Positions 1 through 8,216 of a DNA stretch of 11,433 nt are shown one piece after another. The stretch comes from Chloroflexota bacterium (lineage in GTDB: Bacteria > Chloroflexota > Anaerolineae > J102): NCBI GenBank assembly GCA_013152695.1, contig JAADFV010000124.1, positions 1 through 11,433 of the forward strand, in the 5' to 3' direction. The notes beneath the pieces are model-generated. The model worked only from the letters and a program-made list of their open reading frames with translations. It had not been told where the DNA came from and made no database searches. Position 1 is the first letter of the stretch. Each line of letters opens with the position of its first letter. The position numbers and the translations under genes were made by a program.

Positions 1-96
1 AACGCCACCACTCACAGCGTAGCCGTGTTCGGATATGAGACAGAGCCGAACGAAAAATCTGCCTGGAAACGCTTTCTCCCCTTCATGCGGCAGTAG
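1..96 (+). CDS. 3' end of an unidentified cassette gene (partial)
   Basis: Frame 1 is open from the left edge to a TAG at 94-96, giving 31 C-terminal residues ending in WKRFLPFMRQ. The other two forward frames meet stops by about position 36. The stop lies 21 nt before the first attC-like site, the place where a cassette gene normally ends. The protein is unidentifiable from this fragment. The coding call rests on the open frame and its position, so it is moderate at best. Confidence 0.4.
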   Translation, partial: NATTHSVAVFGYETEPNEKSAWKRFLPFMRQ

Positions 97-117
97 CAGG
101 CCGTGAATGCACGGCGG

Positions 118-245
118 GTCTAACACGCACTGCACCGGATCGGGCTACGCCCGCGCGGTCAAGCACGCGATCTCAAGGTGTGTGGCTCGTCAATTTCAAA
201 AGTTGTCGAATTGGCCCGCCCGACCGGTGAGTGTAGTCGTTAGTC
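118..245 (+). other. attC-like integron recombination site 1
   Basis: An R''-like core GTCTAAC (118-124) fits RYYYAAC exactly. After 7 nt there is an unpaired G132, then CACCGG (133-138), an unpaired A139 and TCGGGC (140-145). The opposite arm pairs without gaps: GCCCGA (218-223), CCGGTG (224-229) and AGTG (230-233, with CACT 128-131), followed by the R'-like GTTAGTC (239-245). Two extra bases on the L'' side with 6 bp between them is the known attC architecture; the class 1 aadA attC has the same arrangement (extra C, AAGCCG, extra A) and the same GTCTAAC core. R' differs from GTTRRRY at one position. TAGTCGT is tandemly duplicated (234-240, 241-247), so a second GTTAGC at 246 could also serve as the junction. 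Confidence 0.72.
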
Positions 246-349
246 GTTAGCGCTGGTCTTCAATTCTGACAGCAAGTTGCTGGCGGCTCATGCACTTTGG
301 CCCGAGGAGAGCGGCTTTCGGGCCGGGGGCGGCGGGTGTGAAAGGTAGT

Positions 350-391
350 TTGCGTATGACATGAAGTCCGTGTTATCATGTTTGTATGATA
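350..391 (+). promoter_or_regulatory. higBA promoter with overlapping palindromic operator
   Basis: A sigma-70-like pair TTGCGT (350-355) and TATCAT (374-379) with an 18-nt spacer sits directly before higB. The -10 hexamer is also the left arm of a perfect palindrome TATCAT-GTTTGT-ATGATA (374-391), whose right arm contains the higB start codon (386-388). HigA antitoxins, alone or with HigB, repress by binding palindromes over their own promoter, so this is the natural autoregulatory operator. A start 6-8 nt after the -10 box would make the higB mRNA leaderless or nearly so. Confidence 0.55.
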
Positions 392-679
392 CGGTCATTC
401 AAGGATGCAGCCACAGAAGACATCTTCAATGGTGTCAATTCGAAAGCTGCGCGGAAGGCTTGTCCTCGATCTCTATGGAAAATCGCAGCCAAAAAACTGG
501 ATCAGCTTGACTCCGCCGAAGCGTTGAATGACCTACGCATCCCGCCAGGCAATCGTCTGGAAGCGCTGAAAGGCGAGCGAGAAGGCCAATACAGTATTCG
601 CATCAATGAGCAATATCGGATATGTTTCTTCTGGACGAATGCCGGAGCGGAAGAAGTTGAAATTACAGATTATCACTGA
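386..679 (+). CDS. higB: HigB-like toxin, RelE/ParE superfamily mRNA interferase
   Basis: A 97-aa protein with the characteristic HigB sequence: N-terminal MIRSFKD and IFNG, a central basic helix region, then RIPPGNRLEALKGEREGQYS, RINEQYRICFFW and a C-terminal EITDYH. HigB-type toxins cleave mRNA in the ribosomal A site during translation and are neutralised by HigA. The ATG at 386 is chosen because family members begin MI(R/K)SF; no Shine-Dalgarno sequence precedes it. Length is usual for the family. It is first in a two-gene operon, toxin before antitoxin, which is the order that distinguishes higBA from most type II systems. It lies inside a putative integron cassette, where it would stabilise the array. 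Confidence 0.93.
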   Translation: MIRSFKDAATEDIFNGVNSKAARKACPRSLWKIAAKKLDQLDSAEALNDLRIPPGNRLEALKGEREGQYSIRINEQYRICFFWTNAGAEEVEITDYH

Positions 680-697
680 ATAGAAAAGGTAATGATA

Positions 698-1006
698 ATG
701 GTCAGAGTGCCAACCAACCGCCAACCGACGCATCCCGGAGAGATTCTGCGGGAAGAATTTTTGCAGCCCATGGGCATCACGCAGCGAGAATTAGCTGCCG
801 GGATTCATGTGCCCTATCAGCGCGTGAATGAACTGATTAACGGCAAGCGGGGGATTACGCCAAGCACCGCCTTGCGTTTGGCAAAGTACTTTGGCACAAC
901 GGCAGGATTTTGGATGAACCTGCAACTACGCTGGGATCTGTATCAGGCCCAGCAGAAGGAAGCAAAGCAGTTGGAAGAGATTGAACCGCATCTGGCTCTG
1001 TCCTGA
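698..1006 (+). CDS. higA: HigA-like antitoxin, HTH_XRE (HigA/VapI family)
   Basis: A 102-aa XRE-family DNA-binding antitoxin. It begins with the family signature THPGEILREEFLQPMGIT, followed by a helix-turn-helix (ITQRELAAGIHVPYQRVNELINGKRGIT) and the conserved STALRLAKYFGTTAGFWMNLQ. It binds and neutralises HigB and represses the operon, probably through the palindrome at 374-391. An ATG at 692 in the same frame would add two residues, but the AAAGG at 685-689 is only 2 nt from it and 8 nt from the ATG at 698, so 698 is preferred. The start is 18 nt after the higB stop. The C-terminal tail is acidic and ends HLALS. Confidence 0.93.
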   Translation: MVRVPTNRQPTHPGEILREEFLQPMGITQRELAAGIHVPYQRVNELINGKRGITPSTALRLAKYFGTTAGFWMNLQLRWDLYQAQQKEAKQLEEIEPHLALS

Positions 1007-1106
1007 AGATATAGCTACGTCCCTGCGCTTTTGCCAAGCAGTCTTGTTCACAACCAAATTTTCAAACCATTTTTCCGTCCAGCGCCGGGTCTTCGTACAT
1101 GCCTGG

Positions 1107-1234
1107 TGCTAACACTGCGTGTAGGGGACAGGCTGCCGCCCGCGGGTTCAGGCCCGCGATGCGTGCATGTGCGGCGGCTCGGGCCTCGGGCGTGGGCCGG
1201 ACGGGCCGCCCGCCGCTGACGCAGGTCGTTGTGC
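1107..1234 (+). other. attC-like integron recombination site 2
   Basis: R''-like TGCTAAC (1107-1113) is followed after 7 nt by an extra G1121, six nt TAGGGG, an extra A1128 and CAGGC. The opposite arm is GCCCG (1208-1212), CCGCTG (1213-1218) and ACGCAG (1219-1224), then GTTGTGC (1228-1234) as R'. CTGCGT (1115-1120) pairs perfectly with ACGCAG. TAGGGG pairs at four of six positions plus one T:G, and CAGGC at four of five. Length (128 nt) and layout are the same as site 1 although the sequence differs, which is how attC sites are conserved. The loop is very GC-rich and may fold further. Confidence 0.58.
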
Positions 1235-1242
1235 GGCTTACA

Positions 1243-1248
1243 TATAAT
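1243..1248 (+). promoter_or_regulatory. Perfect -10 box TATAAT upstream of the TPR-like gene
   Basis: TATAAT matches the sigma-70 -10 consensus 6/6 and lies 40 nt before the start codon. No convincing -35 box is at the right distance; that region is the L'/R' arm of attC site 2. It may give a cassette-borne promoter active straight after integration. Confidence 0.4.
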
Positions 1249-1288
1249 GTCATAACAGCGCAATTCATCCTGAAATTTATACAGAAAC

Positions 1289-1948
1289 ATGGCGAAGAAA
1301 AGATCAAGAAAAAAGAAACGAATCTCAAAAATAGATTCACTAACCCCGGTTTATGTAACTCAATACGAAGTCACAGACGAACCGATTGAGGAACGCGCTT
1401 ACCGTCGATTGCCAAAACATATCAAAGAGAAACTCGAAAGGCTATATCAAGAAGCTCAATGGAAGCCGCAAGAAGCTATCCCTGAACTGCTTGAGTTGCA
1501 AAGAAAATATCCGCACGTACCGCAAATTTACAATTATTTAGCTGTTGCATATTCGAGTGCAGGAGATAACGAGAAAGCAGAGAGTATAACGCAAGAGAAT
1601 ATTCGCAAGAATCCCAATTATTTGTTTGCGAGAGTGAACCAAGCTCAGATATGTTTAGCAAAGAAAGAGTACGAAAAGATTCCTGAAATCTTTGATCATA
1701 AGTATGATTTGAAAATGCTGTATCCAAATCGGAAAAAGTTTCATATTTCTGAAGTGGCAAATTTCATGGGGATAATGGGATTGTACTTTTACAGAACTAA
1801 TCAGCGTGAAATTGCAGAGAAGTACAATGAAATTGTGCAAGAAATCGCTTCGGACTTTCCGATAGCAAGGTGGTTGAACCGAGAATTGAATCCAGGGATC
1901 ACGACACGCGTTTTGAAAAAATTATTGGGTGAAAAATCAAATGAATAA
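1289..1948 (+). CDS. Uncharacterised TPR-like helical repeat protein (cassette cargo)
   Basis: A 219-aa soluble protein with no signal peptide or membrane segment. Residues 2-13 are very basic (KKRSRKKKRISK). Residues about 62-130 look like paired TPR helices: EAIPELLELQRKYPHVPQIYN, then LAVAYSSAGDNEKAESITQENIRKNPNY, then ARVNQAQICLAKKEYEKI. A further helical pair with GLYFYRTNQREIAEKYNEI lies at 163-182. TPR domains bind proteins; nothing identifies a partner or enzymatic function. No Shine-Dalgarno sequence precedes the ATG. The gene is markedly AT-rich compared with the neighbouring genes, with many AAA/GAA codons. It is alone in its putative cassette and reads in the usual direction relative to attC. 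That it is a real gene is fairly sure; its role is unknown. Confidence 0.75.
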   Translation: MAKKRSRKKKRISKIDSLTPVYVTQYEVTDEPIEERAYRRLPKHIKEKLERLYQEAQWKPQEAIPELLELQRKYPHVPQIYNYLAVAYSSAGDNEKAESITQENIRKNPNYLFARVNQAQICLAKKEYEKIPEIFDHKYDLKMLYPNRKKFHISEVANFMGIMGLYFYRTNQREIAEKYNEIVQEIASDFPIARWLNRELNPGITTRVLKKLLGEKSNE

Positions 1949-1959
1949 AAGAAAAAGCC

Positions 1960-2086
1960 GCACAATCCAGCGTTAAGCCGACCCGCCTTCGGCGGTGGGT
2001 ATGCGGCGCGGAATTCACCAGCCACGATATTCGTGAAAGTTTCTTGGACTGCCAGAGACGGCGGGCGGGTGATGCTCCCGTTAGTG
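1960..2086 (+). other. attC-like integron recombination site 3 (degenerate)
   Basis: R''-like GCACAAT (1960-1966) is followed by 7 nt, T1974, AAGCCG (1975-1980), A1981 and CCCGCC (1982-1987). This spacing is the same as in sites 1 and 2, and AAGCCGA also occurs in the class 1 aadA attC. The 3' arm is less regular: GGCGGGT (2064-2070) pairs with ACCCGCC (1981-1987) and GCT (2074-2076) with AGC (1969-1971), but six bases between them do not pair as expected. GTTAGTG (2080-2086) would be R'. A local hairpin (1983-1987 with 1991-1995) could also act in transcription termination after the TPR gene. Length is 127 nt. It probably marks the end of the array. Confidence 0.42.
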
Positions 2087-2287
2087 CCGCAAATTCCTTG
2101 ACTCGGTTCCAGCTTGTGTTGGTAGAGTTGAATTTGAAGCCCGGACCAGGTTTTTCCAGGGTGAGTGGGCAGGCAGGAGCTCCTGATAGACGCTTCATAT
2201 ACTTTACTAATGTAATCCTAATGCCGGGCATATACTTAAAGGGTACCATCGATTTAGATACGTTTGCGACTGAAGCACAGGCGAGTC

Positions 2288-2316
2288 TTGAGCTTGCCTT
2301 CAAAATAGGCTATTGT
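2288..2316 (+). promoter_or_regulatory. Candidate dnaK promoter
   Basis: TTGAGC (2288-2293) and TATTGT (2311-2316) are separated by 17 nt; each matches the sigma-70 consensus at 4 of 6 positions. Transcription would start near 2323 and leave a leader of about 72 nt. The match is modest and other AT-rich words nearby (for example TATAGC at 2350) could be used instead. Confidence 0.3.
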
Positions 2317-2378
2317 TCATTGGCAAACGTTGATCAAAACCCAAACTTTTATAGCAATCATAGATATTGTTAATTCAG

Positions 2379-2385
2379 AGGAGGT
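2379..2385 (+). promoter_or_regulatory. Strong Shine-Dalgarno sequence of dnaK
   Basis: AGGAGGT is a full match to the anti-SD complement and lies 9 nt before the ATG at 2395. It is the strongest ribosome binding site in the window and fixes the dnaK start. Confidence 0.85.
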
Positions 2386-2394
2386 TCTCCACGA

Positions 2395-4302
<1,908 letters not shown>

Positions 4303-4368
4303 AACCCCGACCCGGCATTTCTCAGCACCATGATCTGAGACAGACCGCATATTTACGCACCCTCAACC

Positions 4369-4398
4369 AGGGCGGGGTTTTATCCCCGCCCTTTCCTT
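4369..4398 (+). terminator. Intrinsic terminator between dnaK and grpE
   Basis: AGGGCGGGG (4369-4377), loop TTTTAT, and CCCCGCCCT (4384-4392) form a perfect 9-bp GC-rich stem, followed by TTTCCTT. The T-run is interrupted, so termination may be partial. Read-through would supply grpE and dnaJ at lower levels than dnaK. It ends 12 nt before the grpE start and leaves little room for a separate promoter. Confidence 0.8.
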
Positions 4399-4409
4399 AG
4401 GTTATACTC

Positions 4410-5035
4410 ATGCAAGCATACGATCCCTGGCGACGAACACGTATTCCCAAGCACCGCCGTGTCCGGATTCCCGTACGGCGGCCGGGTGAGCCTCCGTCAC
4501 GCCCACAAGAGGACGTGGTCGAGACGGAAGCACCTCTGCTCTCGCCCCCATCTCAAGTTACTCCTGCCGAGGAAATTATCCAAGCTAAAAACATTTCTCC
4601 CACCCCCCTAAAAATTTCTGAAAACGAGCAAGGCTGGAAAGAACGCTACATGCGTTTGCAGGCGCCAACATCAGGCAGCGCCTGGAAAAACGCGCCGAGG
4701 CTGAAGCCGCCCAACAAGTACAGACTTTAATCAACGACTTATTACCCGTCATCGACAATCTCGAGGCCGCCCTTGCTCATGCCGATACTGCTGATCCCGA
4801 ATACTTACGGCAAGGTGTCGAGTTGACCTTACGTTTATTATTGAACACACTGGCTCAATATGGCGTTACGCCTATCGAGGCGGAGGGTAAGCCCTTCGAT
4901 CCTCGCTACCACGAAGCTGTTGGCCCCTTGCCCAATAGCGATGTTCCTGAAGGACACGTCGCCAAAGTACTACGGAAAGGCTACATGCTTCATGATCGGC
5001 TCTTGCGGCCAGCCAAGGTTTTGGTGGCAGCCTGA
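4410..5035 (+). pseudogene. grpE: Nucleotide exchange factor GrpE, frameshifted
   Basis: Two segments in different frames together make a GrpE. The first (from the ATG at 4410) has a basic N-terminus (WRRTRIPKHRRVRIPVRR), a Pro/Glu-rich stretch and the start of the long helix, GWKERYMRLQA. After 4663 homology continues one frame over: NIRQRLEKRAEAEAAQ, LINDLLPVIDNLEAALAHAD, then the beta domain with GKPFDPRYHEAVG, RKGYMLHDRLLRPAKVLVAA and a stop at 5033-5035. The family has (A)DFxNxR(R/K)R at the join; the D and F are missing, so about 7 nt were lost. With 7 nt restored the gene is 633 nt (210 aa), a normal size. Unrepaired, the first frame stops at 4728-4730 after 106 aa. GrpE releases ADP from DnaK and is normally essential, so a sequencing or assembly error is a serious possibility. 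The upstream SD is weak (TTAGG). Confidence 0.88.
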
Positions 5036-5087
5036 TTCTTTTGCCAAGTAATCAGCCTTAATTTAAACTGCCTGATAAAGGAGAGCT

Positions 5088-6071
5088 ATGGAATATAAAG
5101 ATTATTATAAAATCCTCGGCGTTCCCAAAAACGCCACAGACAAAGAAATACGTAAAGCGTACCGCAAACTGGCGCGTAAATACCATCCCGACGCCAATCC
5201 AGGCGATAAAACCGCCGAAGAACGCTTCAAGGAAATAAACGAAGCTCACGAAGTGCTTTCGGATCCAGAAAAGCGAGCAAAATATGACCAATTTGGCTCG
5301 CAATGGCAACACTTCGCCAAGGATGGCGGCGGCTCGGTCGATGACTTCTTCCGCCAGTGGGGGAAGGGCCAACGTCCCCAAGGCGGCACTTACACGCGCA
5401 CCGTTTCGCCAGAAGAATTTAGCGAGATGTTCGGTGGCGGTATGGGCGGTTTCTCTGATTTCTTCGAAACGCTCTTTGGTATGGGCGGCGTTCAGAGCGG
5501 CGGTTTCGATCCCTTTGGTGGCCGCACAACCACTGCCAGCCGTCGTACTCGTCCCACGCGAGGGCGTGACATCGAGCACCCCCTGGAAATCACCCTGGAT
5601 GAGGCCTACCGGGGGGCGACACGCATCCTGCAATTGGATGGCGAACGTCTGGAAGTGAAGGTTCCCCGCGGCGTCAAAACAGGCTCACGTGTACGCGTCT
5701 CCGGTAAGGGCGCGGCCGGGCGTGCTGGCGGCCAGCGCGGCGATCTCTATTTGCGCATTACCGTTCTGCCCCACCCCCTCTTCCAGAGAGAAGGGGATAA
5801 CCTGCGCCTGAAACAGCACGTTGATTTATACACCATGTTACTGGGGGGCGAAGTCCAGGTTCCTACGCTCGACCGTCCTGTGATGCTCACCATTCCTCCG
5901 GAGACACCCAACGGCAAAGTATTTCGTCTGAAAGGCTTGGGCATGCCGCAGTTACGCCACCCAGATCGGCGCGGGGATCTGTATGTGGAAGTGGAGGTTG
6001 ATCTTCCCAAGAATCTCAGTCCTCGCGAAAAAGAACTCTTCCAGGAATTACGGGCGTTACGTTCGGCCTGA
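5088..6071 (+). CDS. dnaJ: DnaJ/CbpA-type J-domain co-chaperone (class II)
   Basis: A 327-aa J-protein. The J domain (residues 4-70) has DYYKILGV, the HPD triad at 33-35, and [23 protein letters not shown] Gly/Phe-rich region follows (about 76-155, with [21 protein letters not shown]). Two C-terminal beta domains come next, with [55 protein letters not shown] and FRLKGLGMP. There is not a single cysteine, so the CXXCXGXG zinc finger of classical DnaJ is absent and it resembles CbpA/DnaJB1. It delivers substrates to DnaK and stimulates its ATPase through HPD. AAGGAG lies 4 nt before the ATG. It follows grpE by 52 nt and is probably the partner of this DnaK. CbpA would be an equally fair name. 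Confidence 0.95.
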   Translation: MEYKDYYKILGVPKNATDKEIRKAYRKLARKYHPDANPGDKTAEERFKEINEAHEVLSDPEKRAKYDQFGSQWQHFAKDGGGSVDDFFRQWGKGQRPQGGTYTRTVSPEEFSEMFGGGMGGFSDFFETLFGMGGVQSGGFDPFGGRTTTASRRTRPTRGRDIEHPLEITLDEAYRGATRILQLDGERLEVKVPRGVKTGSRVRVSGKGAAGRAGGQRGDLYLRITVLPHPLFQREGDNLRLKQHVDLYTMLLGGEVQVPTLDRPVMLTIPPETPNGKVFRLKGLGMPQLRHPDRRGDLYVEVEVDLPKNLSPREKELFQELRALRSA

Positions 6072-6076
6072 AGTCA

Positions 6077-8200
6077 CTACGATGGTGTGTCCTCCACCCA
6101 GACTTCATGGCCGGAACGCCCGTCGATTTCCGGCCCGATGTAGCCTTCTTCTTCGAGTTGCTCCATGAGCTTGGCTGCACGCGTGTAGCCGATTTGCATG
6201 AGTCGCTGTAAAGCAGAAGTACTGATACTTTGTCGGCCGCGAATCATTTCTACGGCTTTGCGCAGCATGTCGTCTGCGATAGATTCTTCTACGAGTAATT
6301 GGCTCCAGGGGTAGCGGGGTTGGCTGGGATCATGATCGGGCTGGGGTCCGTTATCCTTCCACCACTTCACGAGGGCATCGATTTCCTTATCGCTAACAAA
6401 ACAGCCCTGAATACGCCGTAACTTGGCGCTATCGGCAGTCATAAGCAGGCCATCGCCTCGTCCCAACAGTTTTTCTGCTCCCGGTTCGTCGATAATTACC
6501 CGTGAATCGATTTGACTGGTGACAGCAAAGGCAAGCCGGGCCGGGAAGTTGGCCTTGATCAGTCCCGTTACCACATCCACAGAAGGGCGCTGTGTAGCAA
6601 TGATGAGATGGATGCCGGTGGCGCGGGCCATTTGCGCCAAGCGAACGAGCTTGGCTTCGATGCTTTCGGGGGCCCGCAGCATCAAATCGGCCAATTCGTC
6701 GATGATCATGACGTAATAAGGCAGTTGTGCGCTTGGTTTCACCTTTTCGTTGTAACTTTCGATGTTGCGTACGCCAGCCTGACTGAATGTGCGATAGCGC
6801 TCATCCATTTCGATCAATAACCAGCTAAGGGCGCCGTCGGCATGCTCGGCATCGGTCACGACTGGAGCCACGAGATGAGGAATGCCATTGTAGCCGGGAA
6901 GTTCCACCCGTTTGGGATCGATGAGGATGAGCCGCAGTGTGTCCGGGGTGTTGTTGAGGAGGAGAGCGCAGATCATGGCATTGCTAGCTACGGATTTCCC
7001 CGAGCCTGTAGCGCCGGCAATCAGTAAGTGGGGAAGCTGGTGCAGGTCAACGGCAACGGCTTCGCCGCTCACATCGCGGCCGATAGGAATGGCCAAAGGG
7101 CTGGCAATACTGCGAAATGCTCTCGATTTGAGGACACCACGCAAACCAACGAGAGACAACTGCTTGTTAGGTATTTCGATACCCAGGTAGGGACGACCAG
7201 GAACCGGGGCTTCGATGCGGATGGGGCTGGCGGCAAGGGCCAGGGCGAGGTCGTCGGCAAGACTAACGATTTTGCTCACCCGAACCCGCTGGCTGCGGCC
7301 CGCCCGCTCAATAATCCCCGGCTGTACACCAAACTGAGTGACAGCCGGGCCGACATTGATATCGACGACTTCGGCCGGGATACCGAAGCTGGCCAGGGTG
7401 TCTTCGATCATGCGTGCCTGGATTTGCGCCTGCTCCATATTGGAACCGATGCTATCTTCGGTATCGAGCAAGCCCAAAGGCGGCAGGCGTTTGGAACGCC
7501 GGCGAGCGGGGGACGGAGCAGGGGAACGAGCGGGAGTTTTTGCGGGAGGGCGAGGTTTTTTGGGGCGACTGCGTTTTGGTGCCGGCGCGGGCTTGTTCGC
7601 CGGCGCGGGTTTGTTTGCTGGCGCCGGCTGTGATGAGGGTTTGGGCGAGTGTGGTCGTTGGGGTTGAGACGGTGCTTGTCGCGCTTTTTTGCGCGCAGGA
7701 ATGACGATTTCGTACGGCCAGACCGGCAAATCGAGCATGCGCAGGGGCGTATAGATGATCACCAAGGCCAGTCCCGACAGGGTTAGCAAGATCAAAATCA
7801 CCCAAGCGGGAAGGGTACCTACTGTGCCCAGCAGGAGTTCTGCCAACGACCATCCGATCAATCCCCCCCCTTTTCCTTGCAAAATCATGCCATAGGAGTC
7901 GGGGCCATAACGGATATGAAGCAAGCCCGCGCCTCCCCAGAGCAAGAGCTGGAGCCCTAAAAGGGCTTCAGGATACCAGTGTGGGCCCAATAATTTGTTA
8001 GCAACACGCCGAAGTGCCAGATAAGCGCCCAGGAGGGAGATGGCTAAAGCGAGGGGAATCGCCGCCCATCCTGCCAGAAAAATGAGAATATCGGGTCCGC
8101 GCCCCGGCTGGATGCTGTCGAGCAACGCCAGCACGCCGACCGTGAATACGATCAGTCCAAACACCTCGCGTTGTCGTTGTTCGACATCAGGTGGAGTCAT
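6077..8200 (-). CDS. ftsK: DNA translocase FtsK/SpoIIIE family
   Basis: A 707-aa protein. Residues about 13-152 hold four to five membrane helices, followed by a Pro/Ala/Lys/Arg linker (about 172-240). The FtsK alpha domain follows (from about 254: MEQAQIQARMIEDTL, then VGPAVTQFGVQPG). The RecA-like motor has Walker A GATGSGKS (396-403), LIDPKRVEL, Walker B VMIIDEL (497-503, D501 E502), ARATGIHLIIATQRPSVDVV and GRGDGLLMT (580-588). A winged-helix gamma domain closes it (about 641-700, ISTSALQRLMQIGYTRAAKLMEQLEEEGYIG), the module that reads polar DNA motifs in FtsK. The family pumps chromosomal DNA at the division septum and activates XerCD at dif. The linker is short compared with E. coli FtsK but usual for SpoIIIE types. 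No SD precedes the ATG. Whether it acts in division or spore-like segregation cannot be told. Confidence 0.96.
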   Translation of the reverse strand: MTPPDVEQRQREVFGLIVFTVGVLALLDSIQPGRGPDILIFLAGWAAIPLALAISLLGAYLALRRVANKLLGPHWYPEALLGLQLLLWGGAGLLHIRYGPDSYGMILQGKGGGLIGWSLAELLLGTVGTLPAWVILILLTLSGLALVIIYTPLRMLDLPVWPYEIVIPARKKARQAPSQPQRPHSPKPSSQPAPANKPAPANKPAPAPKRSRPKKPRPPAKTPARSPAPSPARRRSKRLPPLGLLDTEDSIGSNMEQAQIQARMIEDTLASFGIPAEVVDINVGPAVTQFGVQPGIIERAGRSQRVRVSKIVSLADDLALALAASPIRIEAPVPGRPYLGIEIPNKQLSLVGLRGVLKSRAFRSIASPLAIPIGRDVSGEAVAVDLHQLPHLLIAGATGSGKSVASNAMICALLLNNTPDTLRLILIDPKRVELPGYNGIPHLVAPVVTDAEHADGALSWLLIEMDERYRTFSQAGVRNIESYNEKVKPSAQLPYYVMIIDELADLMLRAPESIEAKLVRLAQMARATGIHLIIATQRPSVDVVTGLIKANFPARLAFAVTSQIDSRVIIDEPGAEKLLGRGDGLLMTADSAKLRRIQGCFVSDKEIDALVKWWKDNGPQPDHDPSQPRYPWSQLLVEESIADDMLRKAVEMIRGRQSISTSALQRLMQIGYTRAAKLMEQLEEEGYIGPEIDGRSGHEVWVEDTPS
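7584..7625 (-). repeat. 18-bp tandem repeat in the FtsK linker
   Basis: GGCGCGGG starts at 7584 and at 7602, and a third, diverged unit follows. The 18-bp period encodes the repeated hexapeptide PANKPA (linker PAPANKPAPANKPAPAPK). Such units expand and shrink by slippage, so linker length may vary between strains. Confidence 0.6.
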
Positions 8201-8216
8201 GATAGGGGTGGGGGAA

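Larger units (their letters stand above)
240..1228 (+). mobile_element. Putative integron gene cassette carrying higBA
   Basis: The segment runs from the cleavage point in R' of site 1 (after G239, or after G246 if the duplicated GTTAGC is used) to the one in R' of site 2 (after G1228). In a circular cassette the R'' at the 3' end must pair with the cassette's own 5' end; here GCTAAC (1108-1113) is complementary to GTTAGC (246-251). It holds one toxin-antitoxin operon with its own promoter in the orientation expected relative to attC. Such stabilising modules are well known in large chromosomal integrons. Mobility is inferred; no integrase is seen. Confidence 0.6.
1229..2080 (+). mobile_element. 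Putative integron gene cassette carrying the TPR-like gene
   Basis: The segment begins TTGTGCGGC (1229-1237) and its 3' end contains GCCGCACAA (1957-1965), an exact 9-bp reverse complement. In a free circular cassette these two ends form the R''/R' core of one attC, so this is the complementarity expected of a real cassette, and it would be surprising by chance at this position. The cargo gene is much richer in A+T than the flanking genes, suggesting a different origin. Mobility is inferred. Confidence 0.55.
2087..2394. other. Intergenic region between cassette array and dnaK
   Basis: About 300 nt with no convincing gene. Forward and reverse open frames cross it but have no recognisable domain or ribosome binding site, and both run into the attC-like site. 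No CIRCE element (TTAGCACTC-N9-GAGTGCTAA) is present, so HrcA control of dnaK is not supported here. The last 100 nt are AT-rich and hold the probable dnaK promoter and leader. Confidence 0.6.

Noticed and set aside
1031..1389. Several overlapping open frames on both strands over the GC-rich region after higA
   Set aside because: They lie in the GC-rich stem and loop of attC site 2, are low-complexity (Arg/Ala/Gly/Pro rich) and lack ribosome binding sites; high GC alone keeps them open.
1981..2000. Hairpin ACCCGCC-TTC-GGCGG as a simple terminator of the TPR gene
   Set aside because: No T-tract follows and it sits within the attC-like site; it is better viewed as part of that structure, though it might still affect transcription.
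2044..2373. A 109-codon open frame between attC site 3 and dnaK (and a 134-codon one on the other strand)
   Set aside because: It starts inside the attC-like repeat, has no ribosome binding site or recognisable domain, and ends just before the dnaK Shine-Dalgarno. A decayed cassette gene cannot be fully excluded.
4603..4614. Programmed -1 frameshift in grpE at a C6T-A5 run
   Set aside because: The -1 frame is closed by TGA at 4619-4621 and the GrpE-like sequence in the original frame continues to 4663, so slippage here cannot restore the protein.
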